A stretch of 64,000 bases of DNA from Secundilactobacillus pentosiphilus (GTDB taxonomy: Bacteria > Bacillota > Bacilli > Lactobacillales > Lactobacillaceae). Below are positions 1 through 7,299 of the stretch, one piece after another. A model generated the notes under the pieces. That model had not been told where the DNA came from, did no database searches, and saw only the letters and a program-made list of their open reading frames with translations. The position numbers were made by a program, and so were the translations under genes. Position 1 is the first letter of the stretch, and each line of letters begins with the position of its first letter. The stretch covers positions 1 through 64,000 of the forward strand of contig NZ_BCMI01000006.1 in NCBI RefSeq assembly GCF_002217985.1, in the 5' to 3' direction.

Positions 1-1
1 T

Positions 2-74
2 GAGCCGTTAGCTCAGTTGGTAGAGCATCTGACTTTTAATCAGAGGGTCGACAGTTCGAGACTGTCACGGCTCA
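2..74 (+). tRNA. tRNA-Lys (TTT)
   Basis: The cloverleaf folds with acceptor arms gagccgt/acggctc and the anticodon TTT in the loop of the tctga/tcaga stem. The discriminator is A and no 3' CCA is encoded. It is the first of 18 tRNA genes in one direction; an rRNA operon may lie upstream of the window edge, which is inference. Confidence 0.95.
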
Positions 75-131
75 TTGGGCCGATATCATATTGACAATAA
101 AAGTCAGATTTGATACTATGTTTATTGTGTT

Positions 132-204
132 GCCGACTTAGCTCAGTTGGTAGAGCACCTGTCTTGTAAACAGGGGGTCGGAAGTTCGAATCTTCTAGTC
201 GGCA
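132..204 (+). tRNA. tRNA-Thr (TGT)
   Basis: The acceptor arms are gccgact/agtcggc, the anticodon stem is cctgt/acagg and the anticodon is TGT. No CCA is encoded. About 57 bases separate it from the Lys gene, and no convincing terminator lies between them. Confidence 0.95.
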
Positions 205-219
205 TTTTCAATTTAATAT

Positions 220-291
220 GCGGAAGTAGTTCAGTGGTAGAACATCACCTTGCCATGGTGGGGGTCGCGGGTTCGAATCCCGTCTTCCGCT
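220..291 (+). tRNA. tRNA-Gly (GCC)
   Basis: The acceptor arms are gcggaag/cttccgc and the anticodon is GCC. The D-loop is short, as is usual for glycine tRNAs. No CCA is encoded. Confidence 0.95.
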
Positions 292-303
292 TATGCCATA
301 TAC

Positions 304-389
304 GCCGGGGTGGCGGAATTGGCAGACGCACAGGACTTAAAATCCTGCGGTCAGTGATGACCGTACCGGTTCGATCCCGGTCCTCGGCA
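304..389 (+). tRNA. tRNA-Leu (TAA)
   Basis: This is a class II tRNA with a long variable arm. The acceptor arms are gccgggg/cctcggc and the anticodon TAA sits in loop cttaaaa. TrmL, encoded at 13758, methylates position 34 of leucine tRNAs of this kind in characterised species. No CCA is encoded. Confidence 0.95.
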
Positions 390-410
390 TTTAGTTTTAA
401 ATAATATTTT

Positions 411-484
411 GCACCCATAGCGCAATTGGATAGAGTGTCTGACTACGAATCAGAAGGTTGTAGGTTCGACTCCTACTGGGTGCA
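411..484 (+). tRNA. tRNA-Arg (ACG)
   Basis: The acceptor arms are gcaccca/tgggtgc. The anticodon is ACG, whose A34 is normally deaminated to inosine by TadA. No CCA is encoded. Confidence 0.95.
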
Positions 485-490
485 TTTAAA

Positions 491-564
491 CGGGAAGTAG
501 CTCAGCTTGGTAGAGCACCTGGTTTGGGACCAGGGGGTCGCAGGTTCGAATCCTGTCTTCCCGA
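491..564 (+). tRNA. tRNA-Pro (TGG)
   Basis: The acceptor arms are cgggaag/cttcccg, the anticodon stem is cctgg/ccagg and the anticodon is TGG. No CCA is encoded. Confidence 0.95.
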
Positions 565-602
565 TTTAAATAAAGTTTCTAACAGTTTTATTTAAACACC
601 AT

Positions 603-676
603 CGCGGTGTAGCTCAGCTGGCTAGAGCGTCCGGTTCATACCCGGGAGGTCGAGGGTTCGATCCCCCCCGCCGCGA
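603..676 (+). tRNA. tRNA-Met (CAT), elongator type
   Basis: The acceptor arms cgcggtg/cgccgcg pair fully, and the anticodon stem lacks the three G-C pairs of an initiator, so it is not tRNA-fMet. Its body resembles the elongator Met tRNA of bacilli, and the order Pro-Met-Ile2-Ser-fMet-Asp is close to that of Bacillus subtilis trnB. Assignment as Met rather than Ile2 is inference from that similarity. Confidence 0.8.
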
Positions 677-691
677 TTTGATCTTTGACTC

Positions 692-765
692 GGACCTTTA
701 GCTCAGTTGGTTAGAGCAGACGGCTCATAACCGTCCGGTCGTAGGTTCGAGTCCTACAAGGTCCA
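692..765 (+). tRNA. tRNA-Ile2 (CAT, lysidine-modified) or elongator Met
   Basis: The acceptor arms are ggacctt/aaggtcc and the anticodon is CAT in stem gacgg/ccgtc. The body resembles the isoleucine tRNA whose C34 is converted to lysidine by TilS so that it reads AUA. Its place directly after the elongator Met gene matches the order in related tRNA clusters. The alternative is a second elongator Met. Confidence 0.7.
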
Positions 766-805
766 TATGGTCCTTAGTTGTTGATCATTAATTGAGTTTC
801 ATTAT

Positions 806-895
806 GGAGGATTACCCAAGTCTGGCTGAAGGGAACGGTCTTGAAAACCGTCAGGTGGGTCAAACCACGCGAGAGTTCGAATCTCTCATCCTCCT
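806..895 (+). tRNA. tRNA-Ser (TGA)
   Basis: This is a class II tRNA with acceptor arms ggaggat/atcctcc, a long variable arm (ggtgggt...accacgc) and anticodon TGA. The base in the discriminator position is T. No CCA is encoded. Confidence 0.93.
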
Positions 896-901
896 TATTA
901 T

Positions 902-975
<74 letters not shown>

Positions 976-981
976 TTGTAT

Positions 982-1055
982 GGTCCGTTGGTCTAGCTGG
1001 TTAGGACGCCTGCCTGTCACGCAGGAGATCACGAGTTCGAGTCTCGTACGGACCG
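982..1055 (+). tRNA. tRNA-Asp (GTC), copy 1
   Basis: The acceptor arms are ggtccgt/acggacc, the anticodon stem is cctgc/gcagg and the anticodon is GTC. The T-loop ttcgagt is canonical, unlike that of the second copy at 1606. Confidence 0.95.
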
Positions 1056-1062
1056 TTTATAT

Positions 1063-1135
1063 GGCTCGGTAGCTCAGTCGGTAGAGCAACGGATTGAAGC
1101 TCCGTGTGTCGGCGGTTCGATTCCGTCCCGCGCCA
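1063..1135 (+). tRNA. tRNA-Phe (GAA) with an acceptor mismatch
   Basis: The anticodon stem acgga/tccgt encloses ttgaagc with anticodon GAA. The acceptor strands are ggctcgg and ccgcgcc, so position 4 (T, base 1066) faces position 69 (C, base 1131) in a T-C mismatch. The other six pairs form. As no other tRNA-Phe is in the window, it cannot be said whether this copy is dispensable. Confidence 0.9.
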
Positions 1136-1153
1136 TTTGCTCAAAAGATCCAT

Positions 1154-1224
1154 GCGGGTATAGTTTAGTGGTAAAACCACAGCCTTCCAAGCTGTTGTCG
1201 CGAGTTCGATTCTCGTTACCCGCT
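1154..1224 (+). tRNA. tRNA-Gly (TCC)
   Basis: The acceptor arms are gcgggta/tacccgc, the anticodon stem is cagc/gctg and the anticodon is TCC. No CCA is encoded. Confidence 0.94.
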
Positions 1225-1228
1225 TTTT

Positions 1229-1302
<74 letters not shown>

Positions 1303-1304
1303 TT

Positions 1305-1392
1305 GGAGAAATACTCAAGTGGCTGAAGAGGCGCCCCTGCTAAGGGTGTAGGTCGCGTAAGCGGCGCGAGAGTTCGAATCTCTCTTTCTCCG
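1305..1392 (+). tRNA. tRNA-Ser (GCT)
   Basis: This is a class II tRNA with acceptor arms ggagaaa/tttctcc, a long variable arm, anticodon GCT and discriminator G. Two bases separate it from tRNA-Ile, so they are surely processed from one transcript. Confidence 0.95.
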
Positions 1393-1431
1393 TTGGTTTT
1401 TGTATTTTAAGTTTTGTATTCATAAAGCTAT

Positions 1432-1503
1432 GACCCGTTGGTCAAGTGGTTAAGACACTGCCCTTTCACGGCAGTAACATGGGTTCGAATCCCGTACGGG
1501 TCA
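1432..1503 (+). tRNA. tRNA-Glu (TTC)
   Basis: The acceptor arms are gacccgt/acgggtc, the anticodon stem is ctgcc/ggcag and the anticodon is TTC. No CCA is encoded. Confidence 0.95.
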
Positions 1504-1524
1504 TCATCATAACTTTTATATTAT

Positions 1525-1598
<74 letters not shown>

Positions 1599-1605
1599 TT
1601 CGAAT

Positions 1606-1679
1606 GGTCCGTTGGTCTAGTTGGTTAGGACGCCTGCCTGTCACGCAGGAGATCACGAGTCCGAGTCTCGTACGGACCG
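1606..1679 (+). tRNA. tRNA-Asp (GTC), copy 2, T-loop variant
   Basis: It matches copy 1 except for a D-loop change (agttgg for agctgg) and a T-loop change (tccgagt for ttcgagt). The latter removes the invariant T at position 55, the target of TruB pseudouridylation. Stems and the GTC anticodon are intact. It may still be functional or may be drifting. Confidence 0.88.
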
Positions 1680-1690
1680 TCCATTTTGTT

Positions 1691-1716
1691 AATCGCCATT
1701 AAGGCGATTTTTTTGT
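1691..1716 (+). terminator. Rho-independent terminator of the tRNA cluster
   Basis: The stem aatcgcc/ggcgatt with a short loop is followed by seven T residues, 11 bases after the last tRNA gene. Confidence 0.9.
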
Positions 1717-1748
1717 TTCTCAAGGTTTACAGGCTGATGTGAAAGGAC

Positions 1749-1924
1749 GGGCCAGTAACTTAAGTCTATCTCGATAAGGATTTCGGTTGATTTTTTGACT
1801 AAAGCACAACGTAAGATTCACTCCTTTAATGTAGTCTTAACCCGCTTCATCGCTCAGATTCCGACCACTTGACACCCAAAAGCGCTCTCCCAATCAAAAC
1901 CATTGGAAGAACGCTTTTGGGTGT
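1749..1924 (-). repeat. Hairpin-plus-tail repeat element, copy 1
   Basis: Read on the minus strand, this begins 24 bases after the stop of the DUF2075 gene. A 13-bp stem (1872-1884 with 1912-1924) continues into a tip of ccaat/attgg around a 7-base loop (1890-1906). A tail of about 120 bases runs down to 1749. The tip and blocks of the tail (cggaatctgag, tgtgctttagtcaa, aatccttatc, atagacttaagt) recur in copy 2 after arcC at 52943-53131, also in the direction of the gene before it. The stem sequences of the two copies differ. The hairpin could terminate the DUF2075 transcript, although no T-run follows it. Confidence 0.75.
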
Positions 1925-1947
1925 TAAATTCTGCTTTGTCTTTTCGG

Positions 1948-3174
1948 CTAGTTTTGCTGATTAAAACGACCGTATTCTTGAGATAATTTTTGACGTAAAG
2001 CTGGGTCGTGAGCAAAAAGATAAAGTCCCATTACGCCGCGTTTCATTAAGACATTAATGGCGTTTAAGGTAAGCTGTACTTTAGCTGCCAAGACTGTTTG
2101 GGAATTGACCATATCAGCACGATACTTAAAGGATTCACTATCAGTAATTTTGCTGGTATCAATCGTAATTTTTTGACCATCCGCAGACAGTTTAACTGGC
2201 GGTCCCAGAATTAAGCCAACGTAATTTAAATCAAATCCTTGGCAGGTGTATATCGATCCTACTTCATTAATTGTTTCGGGAATTTCGGCCCAGGGAGTTG
2301 CTGTATAGTTATATTGATCCCAAGGGAGCCTAAAATTGCCTTCAGTGATAAAGTGGCGACCACCGTCTAAAGTGGAGGGATAACCAGTTGTTGAAACAAT
2401 TCGGGAAAGGCCGACGCGCTTATTCTGACTGACAATTGCCTGGCGCATTTTTTCAGCATCTGAAAAGATACGAAAATCATAGTGGTGCCGAAAACTAGCT
2501 TGCAGCGGTAACAGCGTTCTATCACCGGTAAAGTGATCGATCCAGTCAATGAGGCTGTCATCAGCCTGCATCCGAAATTGATGATCAAGGTGAACCCATT
2601 TTTGCGTGTAGGGAGCTAGCAACCTTTTTAGACGGTCTTGTGTCCAATAAGTCTTCAATCGCAGTACTTGGTGTGCATCGAAAACAATCACTAGTACGTG
2701 GCATAGTTTTAATAATGATAGTAGATGATTGTGGCCATAATAATTATTGTAGTGATCCGGCTGAGAAAGCAGCAGGTGCGACTCATCTATCACGCCCACG
2801 TCGAACGTTTCGTGACGTTTATTCATTCGGTTAATTAATGAAGTGGGCCGTTGAAAACTTTTCTTCAGCAAACCTGGCAACTCACCGGCGATATTGCGGT
2901 AGACCTTCAGCAGTTCTGGATGATTAACCATAAAATAATTCTGAGTATTTGCCATCACACTGGTACGATGATTTGCTGCTTGTTGAAGGTCGTAAAAGAG
3001 CTGACTTAAAACGACACTCTTGCCCGTACCAGCATCCCCGGTAATTACAAATACGGCTGGTGTCGTATCGTGAAGGTGTGCGCGGACGAAGTCTTTGGCC
3101 TGGTCAATTAATGCAGCTTGTTGGCTAGTCGGCTTTTTAAAGGGTGATAATTTTTTTGCTGCTTGGTTTTGCAA
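1948..3174 (-). CDS. DUF2075 family P-loop ATPase
   Basis: A 408-residue protein with a Walker A motif GDAGTGKS at residues 46-53 and a Walker B-like segment VGVIDESH around residue 130, followed by helicase-like motifs near the C-terminus (IYTCQGFDLNYVG). This layout fits the DUF2075 family, which is related to superfamily 1 helicases and to Schlafen-like ATPases; its cellular role is not known. It has no signal peptide or membrane segment. It begins with TTG, supported by an upstream agaggcgg. It lies alone on the minus strand after a small unrelated gene, and the hairpin element at 1749-1924 follows its stop. It could be a DNA repair or defence factor, but nothing next to it decides that. 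Confidence 0.8.
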   Translation of the reverse strand: MQNQAAKKLSPFKKPTSQQAALIDQAKDFVRAHLHDTTPAVFVITGDAGTGKSVVLSQLFYDLQQAANHRTSVMANTQNYFMVNHPELLKVYRNIAGELPGLLKKSFQRPTSLINRMNKRHETFDVGVIDESHLLLSQPDHYNNYYGHNHLLSLLKLCHVLVIVFDAHQVLRLKTYWTQDRLKRLLAPYTQKWVHLDHQFRMQADDSLIDWIDHFTGDRTLLPLQASFRHHYDFRIFSDAEKMRQAIVSQNKRVGLSRIVSTTGYPSTLDGGRHFITEGNFRLPWDQYNYTATPWAEIPETINEVGSIYTCQGFDLNYVGLILGPPVKLSADGQKITIDTSKITDSESFKYRADMVNSQTVLAAKVQLTLNAINVLMKRGVMGLYLFAHDPALRQKLSQEYGRFNQQN

Positions 3175-3254
3175 ATTGATCCGCCTCTTATTTCAATAAA
3201 AATAAAATAATCCATACGGTTAATGGCCATATGGATCATGCTGAAAATAGCTGG

Positions 3255-3758
3255 TTACTTCTCTTCAGGTGTGTAGAAATGATAGCTGGCTTCGTGATAG
3301 TTGTTCTGTCCAGAAAGAAAGTAGTTAAAGGGTTTAAACGAACTGCTGCGCTTCCAGATAGAGAAATTATCTGAGTTTTCCCAAGTGGATAACAAAATAT
3401 TGTTTGACCGGTTCTTTTCGTCCTTCATAAAATAGATTGATCGCATTCCATCTGGCATGGGATCAGTTGTTACAAAATGATTAGCCTTTGAATTAAAGGT
3501 TTTTTGGTCGTCAGGAGATAGATTATCAATGTAGATAAAGTTGATAAATCCCTGCCAATCGGTTGTCCCACGGTGGAGTTTGATGTCATAATGAATGGGT
3601 GAGCTAAACACGGATTCTTCTCCGGAAACATCCAGCAGTGCAAGCTGCTCGCCAGAGGTGGAAGAATCCAGCATTAACAATTGTCGGTCTGGATAACGGG
3701 TCTGGAGCTTTGATAAGACTTGCTTGGTGCCATAGGTAATGCTAATTCGAGTAATCAT
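3255..3758 (-). CDS. Small protein with an antibiotic biosynthesis monooxygenase (ABM)-like C-terminal region
   Basis: A 167-residue cytoplasmic protein. The segment ILLSTWENSDNFSIWKRSS near residue 120 resembles the core of ABM ferredoxin-like folds, and the length matches the HmoB-type heme-degrading monooxygenases of Firmicutes (about 166 residues with a C-terminal ABM domain). The match is by pattern only, and the heme-binding residue was not identified. The ATG start has a good ribosome site (aggagg, about 8 bases upstream). It precedes the DUF2075 gene in the same direction with an 80-base gap, so co-transcription is possible. A plain hypothetical protein is the alternative. Confidence 0.5.
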   Translation of the reverse strand: MITRISITYGTKQVLSKLQTRYPDRQLLMLDSSTSGEQLALLDVSGEESVFSSPIHYDIKLHRGTTDWQGFINFIYIDNLSPDDQKTFNSKANHFVTTDPMPDGMRSIYFMKDEKNRSNNILLSTWENSDNFSIWKRSSSFKPFNYFLSGQNNYHEASYHFYTPEEK

Positions 3759-3869
3759 AGTTCATTCCTCCTGACTTATCACTATTATTATACAATTTGC
3801 CAGACTAAAATGGCAATTTAAGGGGCCTGTTTACCCTGAATAAAAATAGATTTGAAGGGAAGTATTAGT

Positions 3870-4613
3870 ATGAAAGTAACGGTTTTGGGGTACTATGGCG
3901 GTTACCCGGCAAATGGAATTGGAACGAGTAGCTATTTGATTGAATCAGGAAGTTACCATTTATTAATGGATTGCGGTAGCGGCGCACTCTTGAGCTTAGA
4001 GAAGGTCTTGGATCCACTGCAGTTGGATGCGGTAATCCTGTCCCATTATCACCATGATCATATCGCTGATGTGGGGGTATTACAATATTACTGGCAGTTG
4101 CACGAACAACGGCCTAATCAAAAGACGCTGCCAATCTATGGGAATACTGCTGACCCGTTAATGGTGGGGAGTCTGACTTGGCCGCACGCTTCTGAAGGGA
4201 AGGGGTATGCGCCTGCTGACACGTTGCACCTTGGGCCGCTGACCATTTCCTTTTTACCGATGAAACACCCGGTACCAGCGTTTGGAATGCGCATTGTGGA
4301 GAACACGACTGGCGAAACCCTTGTCTTTACCGCTGATACGGCCTATATTCCAGAGTTAGTACCGTTTGCTGATCAAGCAGATCTGTTGATGACGGATACC
4401 AACTTCTTTAATGATAAAACTGGTACAAAGTGGCATATGACTGCTGGGGAATCCGGTCGGTTAGCTGCTGATGCCCACGTTGGTCAGCTGATGCTGACTC
4501 ATCTGCCCCAAATTGGAGATTTGGCAGTGTTGAAACAAGAAGCCCAGGTTGCAGCCGGGGACATACCGGTTGCGTTAGCAGAGCTCCGAAAAACCTTTAG
4601 GGTTAAATTGTGA
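3870..4613 (+). CDS. MBL-fold metallohydrolase, YhfI type
   Basis: A metallo-beta-lactamase-fold hydrolase of 247 residues. The zinc-binding motif HYHHDH is at residues 59-64, preceded by the strand DAVILS, and a later block TADTAY probably holds the bridging aspartate. A late histidine is in MLTHLP. The family includes RNase Z-like and YhfI-like enzymes; the substrate is unknown. An upstream TTG at 3852 is in frame, but the ATG at 3870 has an agggaag ribosome site nine bases before it and starts directly in the first strand (MKVTVLG), so it is preferred. It stands alone before spx. Confidence 0.85.
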   Translation: MKVTVLGYYGGYPANGIGTSSYLIESGSYHLLMDCGSGALLSLEKVLDPLQLDAVILSHYHHDHIADVGVLQYYWQLHEQRPNQKTLPIYGNTADPLMVGSLTWPHASEGKGYAPADTLHLGPLTISFLPMKHPVPAFGMRIVENTTGETLVFTADTAYIPELVPFADQADLLMTDTNFFNDKTGTKWHMTAGESGRLAADAHVGQLMLTHLPQIGDLAVLKQEAQVAAGDIPVALAELRKTFRVKL

Positions 4614-4744
4614 CGAATAACTGATATGTTCGTGATGTTTTAGTGAATTTCATTCTCAGTGTACGGGGAATTTGTTATAGTTAAGATAGTAAATAAATTG
4701 ATGATAACTATCCCCCAGGTCGCATAAGTTTGGAGGCAATTCCT

Positions 4745-5149
4745 ATGACAGTCACGCTATTTACATCACCGAGTTGTACATCATGCCGCAAAGCTAAAAA
4801 ATGGCTTAAAACACACGAGGTCGACTTTGCGGAACAAAATATTTTTGTGCAAGCACCAAGCATCAAACAGCTTAAGTTGATCCTCCAACTGACTGAGAAT
4901 GGGACTGAAGACATTATTTCGAAGCGGTCTAAGGAATATAAAAAATTGACCGTAGAAATCGATACCCTTCCAGTGAGCGAACTGCTCAACTTGATCACCC
5001 AGCATCCGGGCCTGCTGAGACGGCCGATATTATTTGATGAAAAACGGCTGCAGGTTGGTTTTAACGAGGATGAGATTCGCCGATTTTTGCCACGGCACAT
5101 CCGCGTGCTTGAACTGGAGAAAGCGATTGAAGCTGCGGATGCCGGCTAA
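4745..5149 (+). CDS. spx: Spx, redox-sensing RNA polymerase-binding regulator
   Basis: A 134-residue protein of the ArsC/Spx family. It has the CxxC redox switch (C11-T-S-C14) and the RPI segment typical of Spx near residue 93. Spx binds the RNA polymerase alpha C-terminal domain and reprograms transcription during disulfide stress; its level is set by ClpXP. Here mecA and a YjbH/SpxH-type gene lie within 5 kb, as in Bacillus. The ATG at 4745 has ggagg eight bases upstream, better than the in-frame TTG at 4730. The 170 bases between it and mecA hold no obvious terminator. Confidence 0.93.
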   Translation: MTVTLFTSPSCTSCRKAKKWLKTHEVDFAEQNIFVQAPSIKQLKLILQLTENGTEDIISKRSKEYKKLTVEIDTLPVSELLNLITQHPGLLRRPILFDEKRLQVGFNEDEIRRFLPRHIRVLELEKAIEAADAG

Positions 5150-5318
5150 ACCGGTAATGACCGGGCCAGTGTTTTGGTGCAAAGGAAACGCGACTTTTCA
5201 GGCTACCGTTAAATTCATAATATTTTAAAAAAATTAAGCCAGATACTTTACAAACTGCAAAAATTCTTTAGTATGGAGATAGGTAAATCTTGGTGCGGGC
5301 AGGAAGAGGTGTTGGGTC

Positions 5319-6041
5319 ATGGAAATGGAAAGAATTAATGAGAACACAATTCGCGTTTTAATTGGAAACGATGATTTAACCCAACGGGGCATTACCGTCC
5401 TTGATCTGCTTGGTAACCACAAGCAAATTGAAAGCTTCTTTTACAGTATTTTGGAAGAAGTCGACGTTGATCACCAATTTCAGGAAACCGATGCCGTTAC
5501 CTTTCAAGTTCTACCTAACCGGAACGGACTTGAGCTATTTATTAGCAAGGGTGGTGCGGATGAAGAGTCAACGGACGTGGATGATGAAAATGGTGCAGGT
5601 TCGCCAGATATCGAAATGGTTAACGAAGACGAAGTGCCAGACTTCTTAAAGAAGCAGCTGATGCAGACTGATAGTGACGCAGTTCAAGACAAGTCGTCGA
5701 CCGAGTCAGCAGATCACGAATCGTCTCCCGTGACCAAAACATCACCACTCCATACAACGGTTGTCCGTCTCCATAATTTCGAGGATATGATTTCGATTGC
5801 GGAAGCACTGAAATTATCTGACGCGACTTCTAATTTGTATCACTATAAAAATGCTTATTACTTAGAACTGATTTTTCGGGTTAACGAAACTTCACCGGAG
5901 AGTATTAAAGATGAGTTAGCGATTGCTTACGAATATGCAGAAAAAACGAAGATTACCGCCGATGTTCTTGATGAACATGGGAAAAAGATTATGGCGCAAA
6001 GCGCGCTGCAACTAACCCGCCGTTACTTTACTGCAGACTAG
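5319..6041 (+). CDS. mecA: MecA, adaptor protein of ClpC
   Basis: A 240-residue protein that begins MEMERINENTIRV, the conserved MecA start, with an N-terminal substrate-binding domain (about residues 1-85), an acidic low-complexity linker (about 90-140) and a C-terminal ClpC-binding domain. In Bacillus MecA delivers ComK and other clients to ClpCP and also affects Spx. Its place between spx and coiA matches other Lactobacillaceae. A strong terminator at 6062-6099 ends the unit, so coiA must have its own promoter or depend on readthrough. Confidence 0.93.
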   Translation: MEMERINENTIRVLIGNDDLTQRGITVLDLLGNHKQIESFFYSILEEVDVDHQFQETDAVTFQVLPNRNGLELFISKGGADEESTDVDDENGAGSPDIEMVNEDEVPDFLKKQLMQTDSDAVQDKSSTESADHESSPVTKTSPLHTTVVRLHNFEDMISIAEALKLSDATSNLYHYKNAYYLELIFRVNETSPESIKDELAIAYEYAEKTKITADVLDEHGKKIMAQSALQLTRRYFTAD

Positions 6042-6061
6042 TTAATGGGTTATCAGAATAA

Positions 6062-6099
6062 AAACGTTAAGTTGAATTTATCAGCTTAACGTTTTTTTT
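6062..6099 (+). terminator. Terminator after mecA
   Basis: The stem aaacgttaag...cttaacgttt is followed by eight T residues. Confidence 0.9.
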
Positions 6100-6195
6100 G
6101 TTTTTCCTAAAAGTGGGAATCATTCAAGATAGTAAAAATTACCGCCGCTTTTTTGACGTAGGTAACTTTAACCTCCTAAGAGAGCAGGGAATCGT

Positions 6196-7245
6196 ATGTT
6201 AACCGCACAGACCGAACAAAATCAGCGCGTGGCCGCCAGTGACGCCCAGCGCGGAATGCCTTATTTTTGTCCCAGTTGTCGAGAACAGGTCATTTTAAAG
6301 CGTGGCACCCGGATGATGGCCCACTTTGCTCACCGTCCCAATTCGAACTGCCGGCCGTTCAGTGAGTCTGAAAGTCAAAAGCACTTAACGGGTAAGTGGC
6401 AGTTAGCCGCTTATTTTGGCCGGAAACACGTTGAATTGGAGCCTTATCTTCAGTTGCTGGCACAGCGGCCAGATTTACTGGTGAAACGGGAAGCTCACCA
6501 ATTGGCGGTTGAGTACCAGTGCTCGCCGATCTCTGCTGGCAAATTGCGGCAGCGTAATCAGGGATACCATGCCTATGGCCTGGAGGTCATCTGGATCTTA
6601 GGTGAGGCTTATTTACAAACGATCACGTCGGTTCGTCACGCCGAAAAATGGCTCCAATACTCCGATAAGTTAGGGTGGTACCTCATTTTTTGGGAGACTC
6701 GTCAACAGTGTTTGATCGTTTGGCACCACTTAACTATCGATGGTTTAGGCGGTTTGCAGGGGTGGGCTAGAACTAGCACTGGCAATCAAGTGGGGAAAAG
6801 AACCCCCAAAACTTTAGCGTCAGTTCAGAAACTGATTCAACGGCGGATTCAAATGGGATTGCACTACAAAAATGCTAAGTGGCTAAAACTGCAGCAGTTC
6901 TGTTATGAACACCAACGTTTATTGCAGGCCATTCCACCGGTGTGTTATCAATTCACTAATGCTGAGCCGTTAGTTTGCGAATCCCCCATTATTTGGGCGG
7001 CACTGATGACTGTTTTGTTAAGTGAAGTACCTGTGGGGTCGCTGATTCGCCAACTTGATCTAGAAAAGTGGGCGGCTAAAATCAGCACGTTATTTGATGG
7101 TGCGCAGTTAATTCAGTGCACGACACAACAGCTTGCTAATAGCTGGGGAAGACAACTGCAACGGTATGCTGATCTTTTAGAACAGCACGGGATTTTAAAG
7201 GAACTGGCTAAAAAGTCGTGGCAATTGATTGCTTCACCATACTAG
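6196..7245 (+). CDS. coiA: CoiA-like competence protein
   Basis: A 349-residue protein of the CoiA family, needed for natural transformation in streptococci and bacilli. The N-terminus has a zinc-finger-like block (YFCPSCREQV, then HFAHRPNSNC, about residues 23-50). A PD-(D/E)xK-type nuclease core follows, with RPDLLV and AVEYQCSPIS near residues 95-120. The C-terminal half is variable, as in the family. It lies between mecA, whose product is a competence regulator in Bacillus, and pepF, a standard Firmicutes arrangement. The reading frame is intact, so the gene is not an obvious relic, but whether the organism is transformable cannot be seen here. Confidence 0.85.
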   Translation: MLTAQTEQNQRVAASDAQRGMPYFCPSCREQVILKRGTRMMAHFAHRPNSNCRPFSESESQKHLTGKWQLAAYFGRKHVELEPYLQLLAQRPDLLVKREAHQLAVEYQCSPISAGKLRQRNQGYHAYGLEVIWILGEAYLQTITSVRHAEKWLQYSDKLGWYLIFWETRQQCLIVWHHLTIDGLGGLQGWARTSTGNQVGKRTPKTLASVQKLIQRRIQMGLHYKNAKWLKLQQFCYEHQRLLQAIPPVCYQFTNAEPLVCESPIIWAALMTVLLSEVPVGSLIRQLDLEKWAAKISTLFDGAQLIQCTTQQLANSWGRQLQRYADLLEQHGILKELAKKSWQLIASPY

Positions 7246-7299
7246 GCATGTGGTAAGCTATGAACAGTATCAAATTTCGATGAGAAGGAAGTGCTGTCG

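Noticed and set aside
4708-5100. A 130-codon ORF antisense to spx
   Set aside because: It overlaps spx completely, and the spx frame carries the CxxC and RPI motifs.
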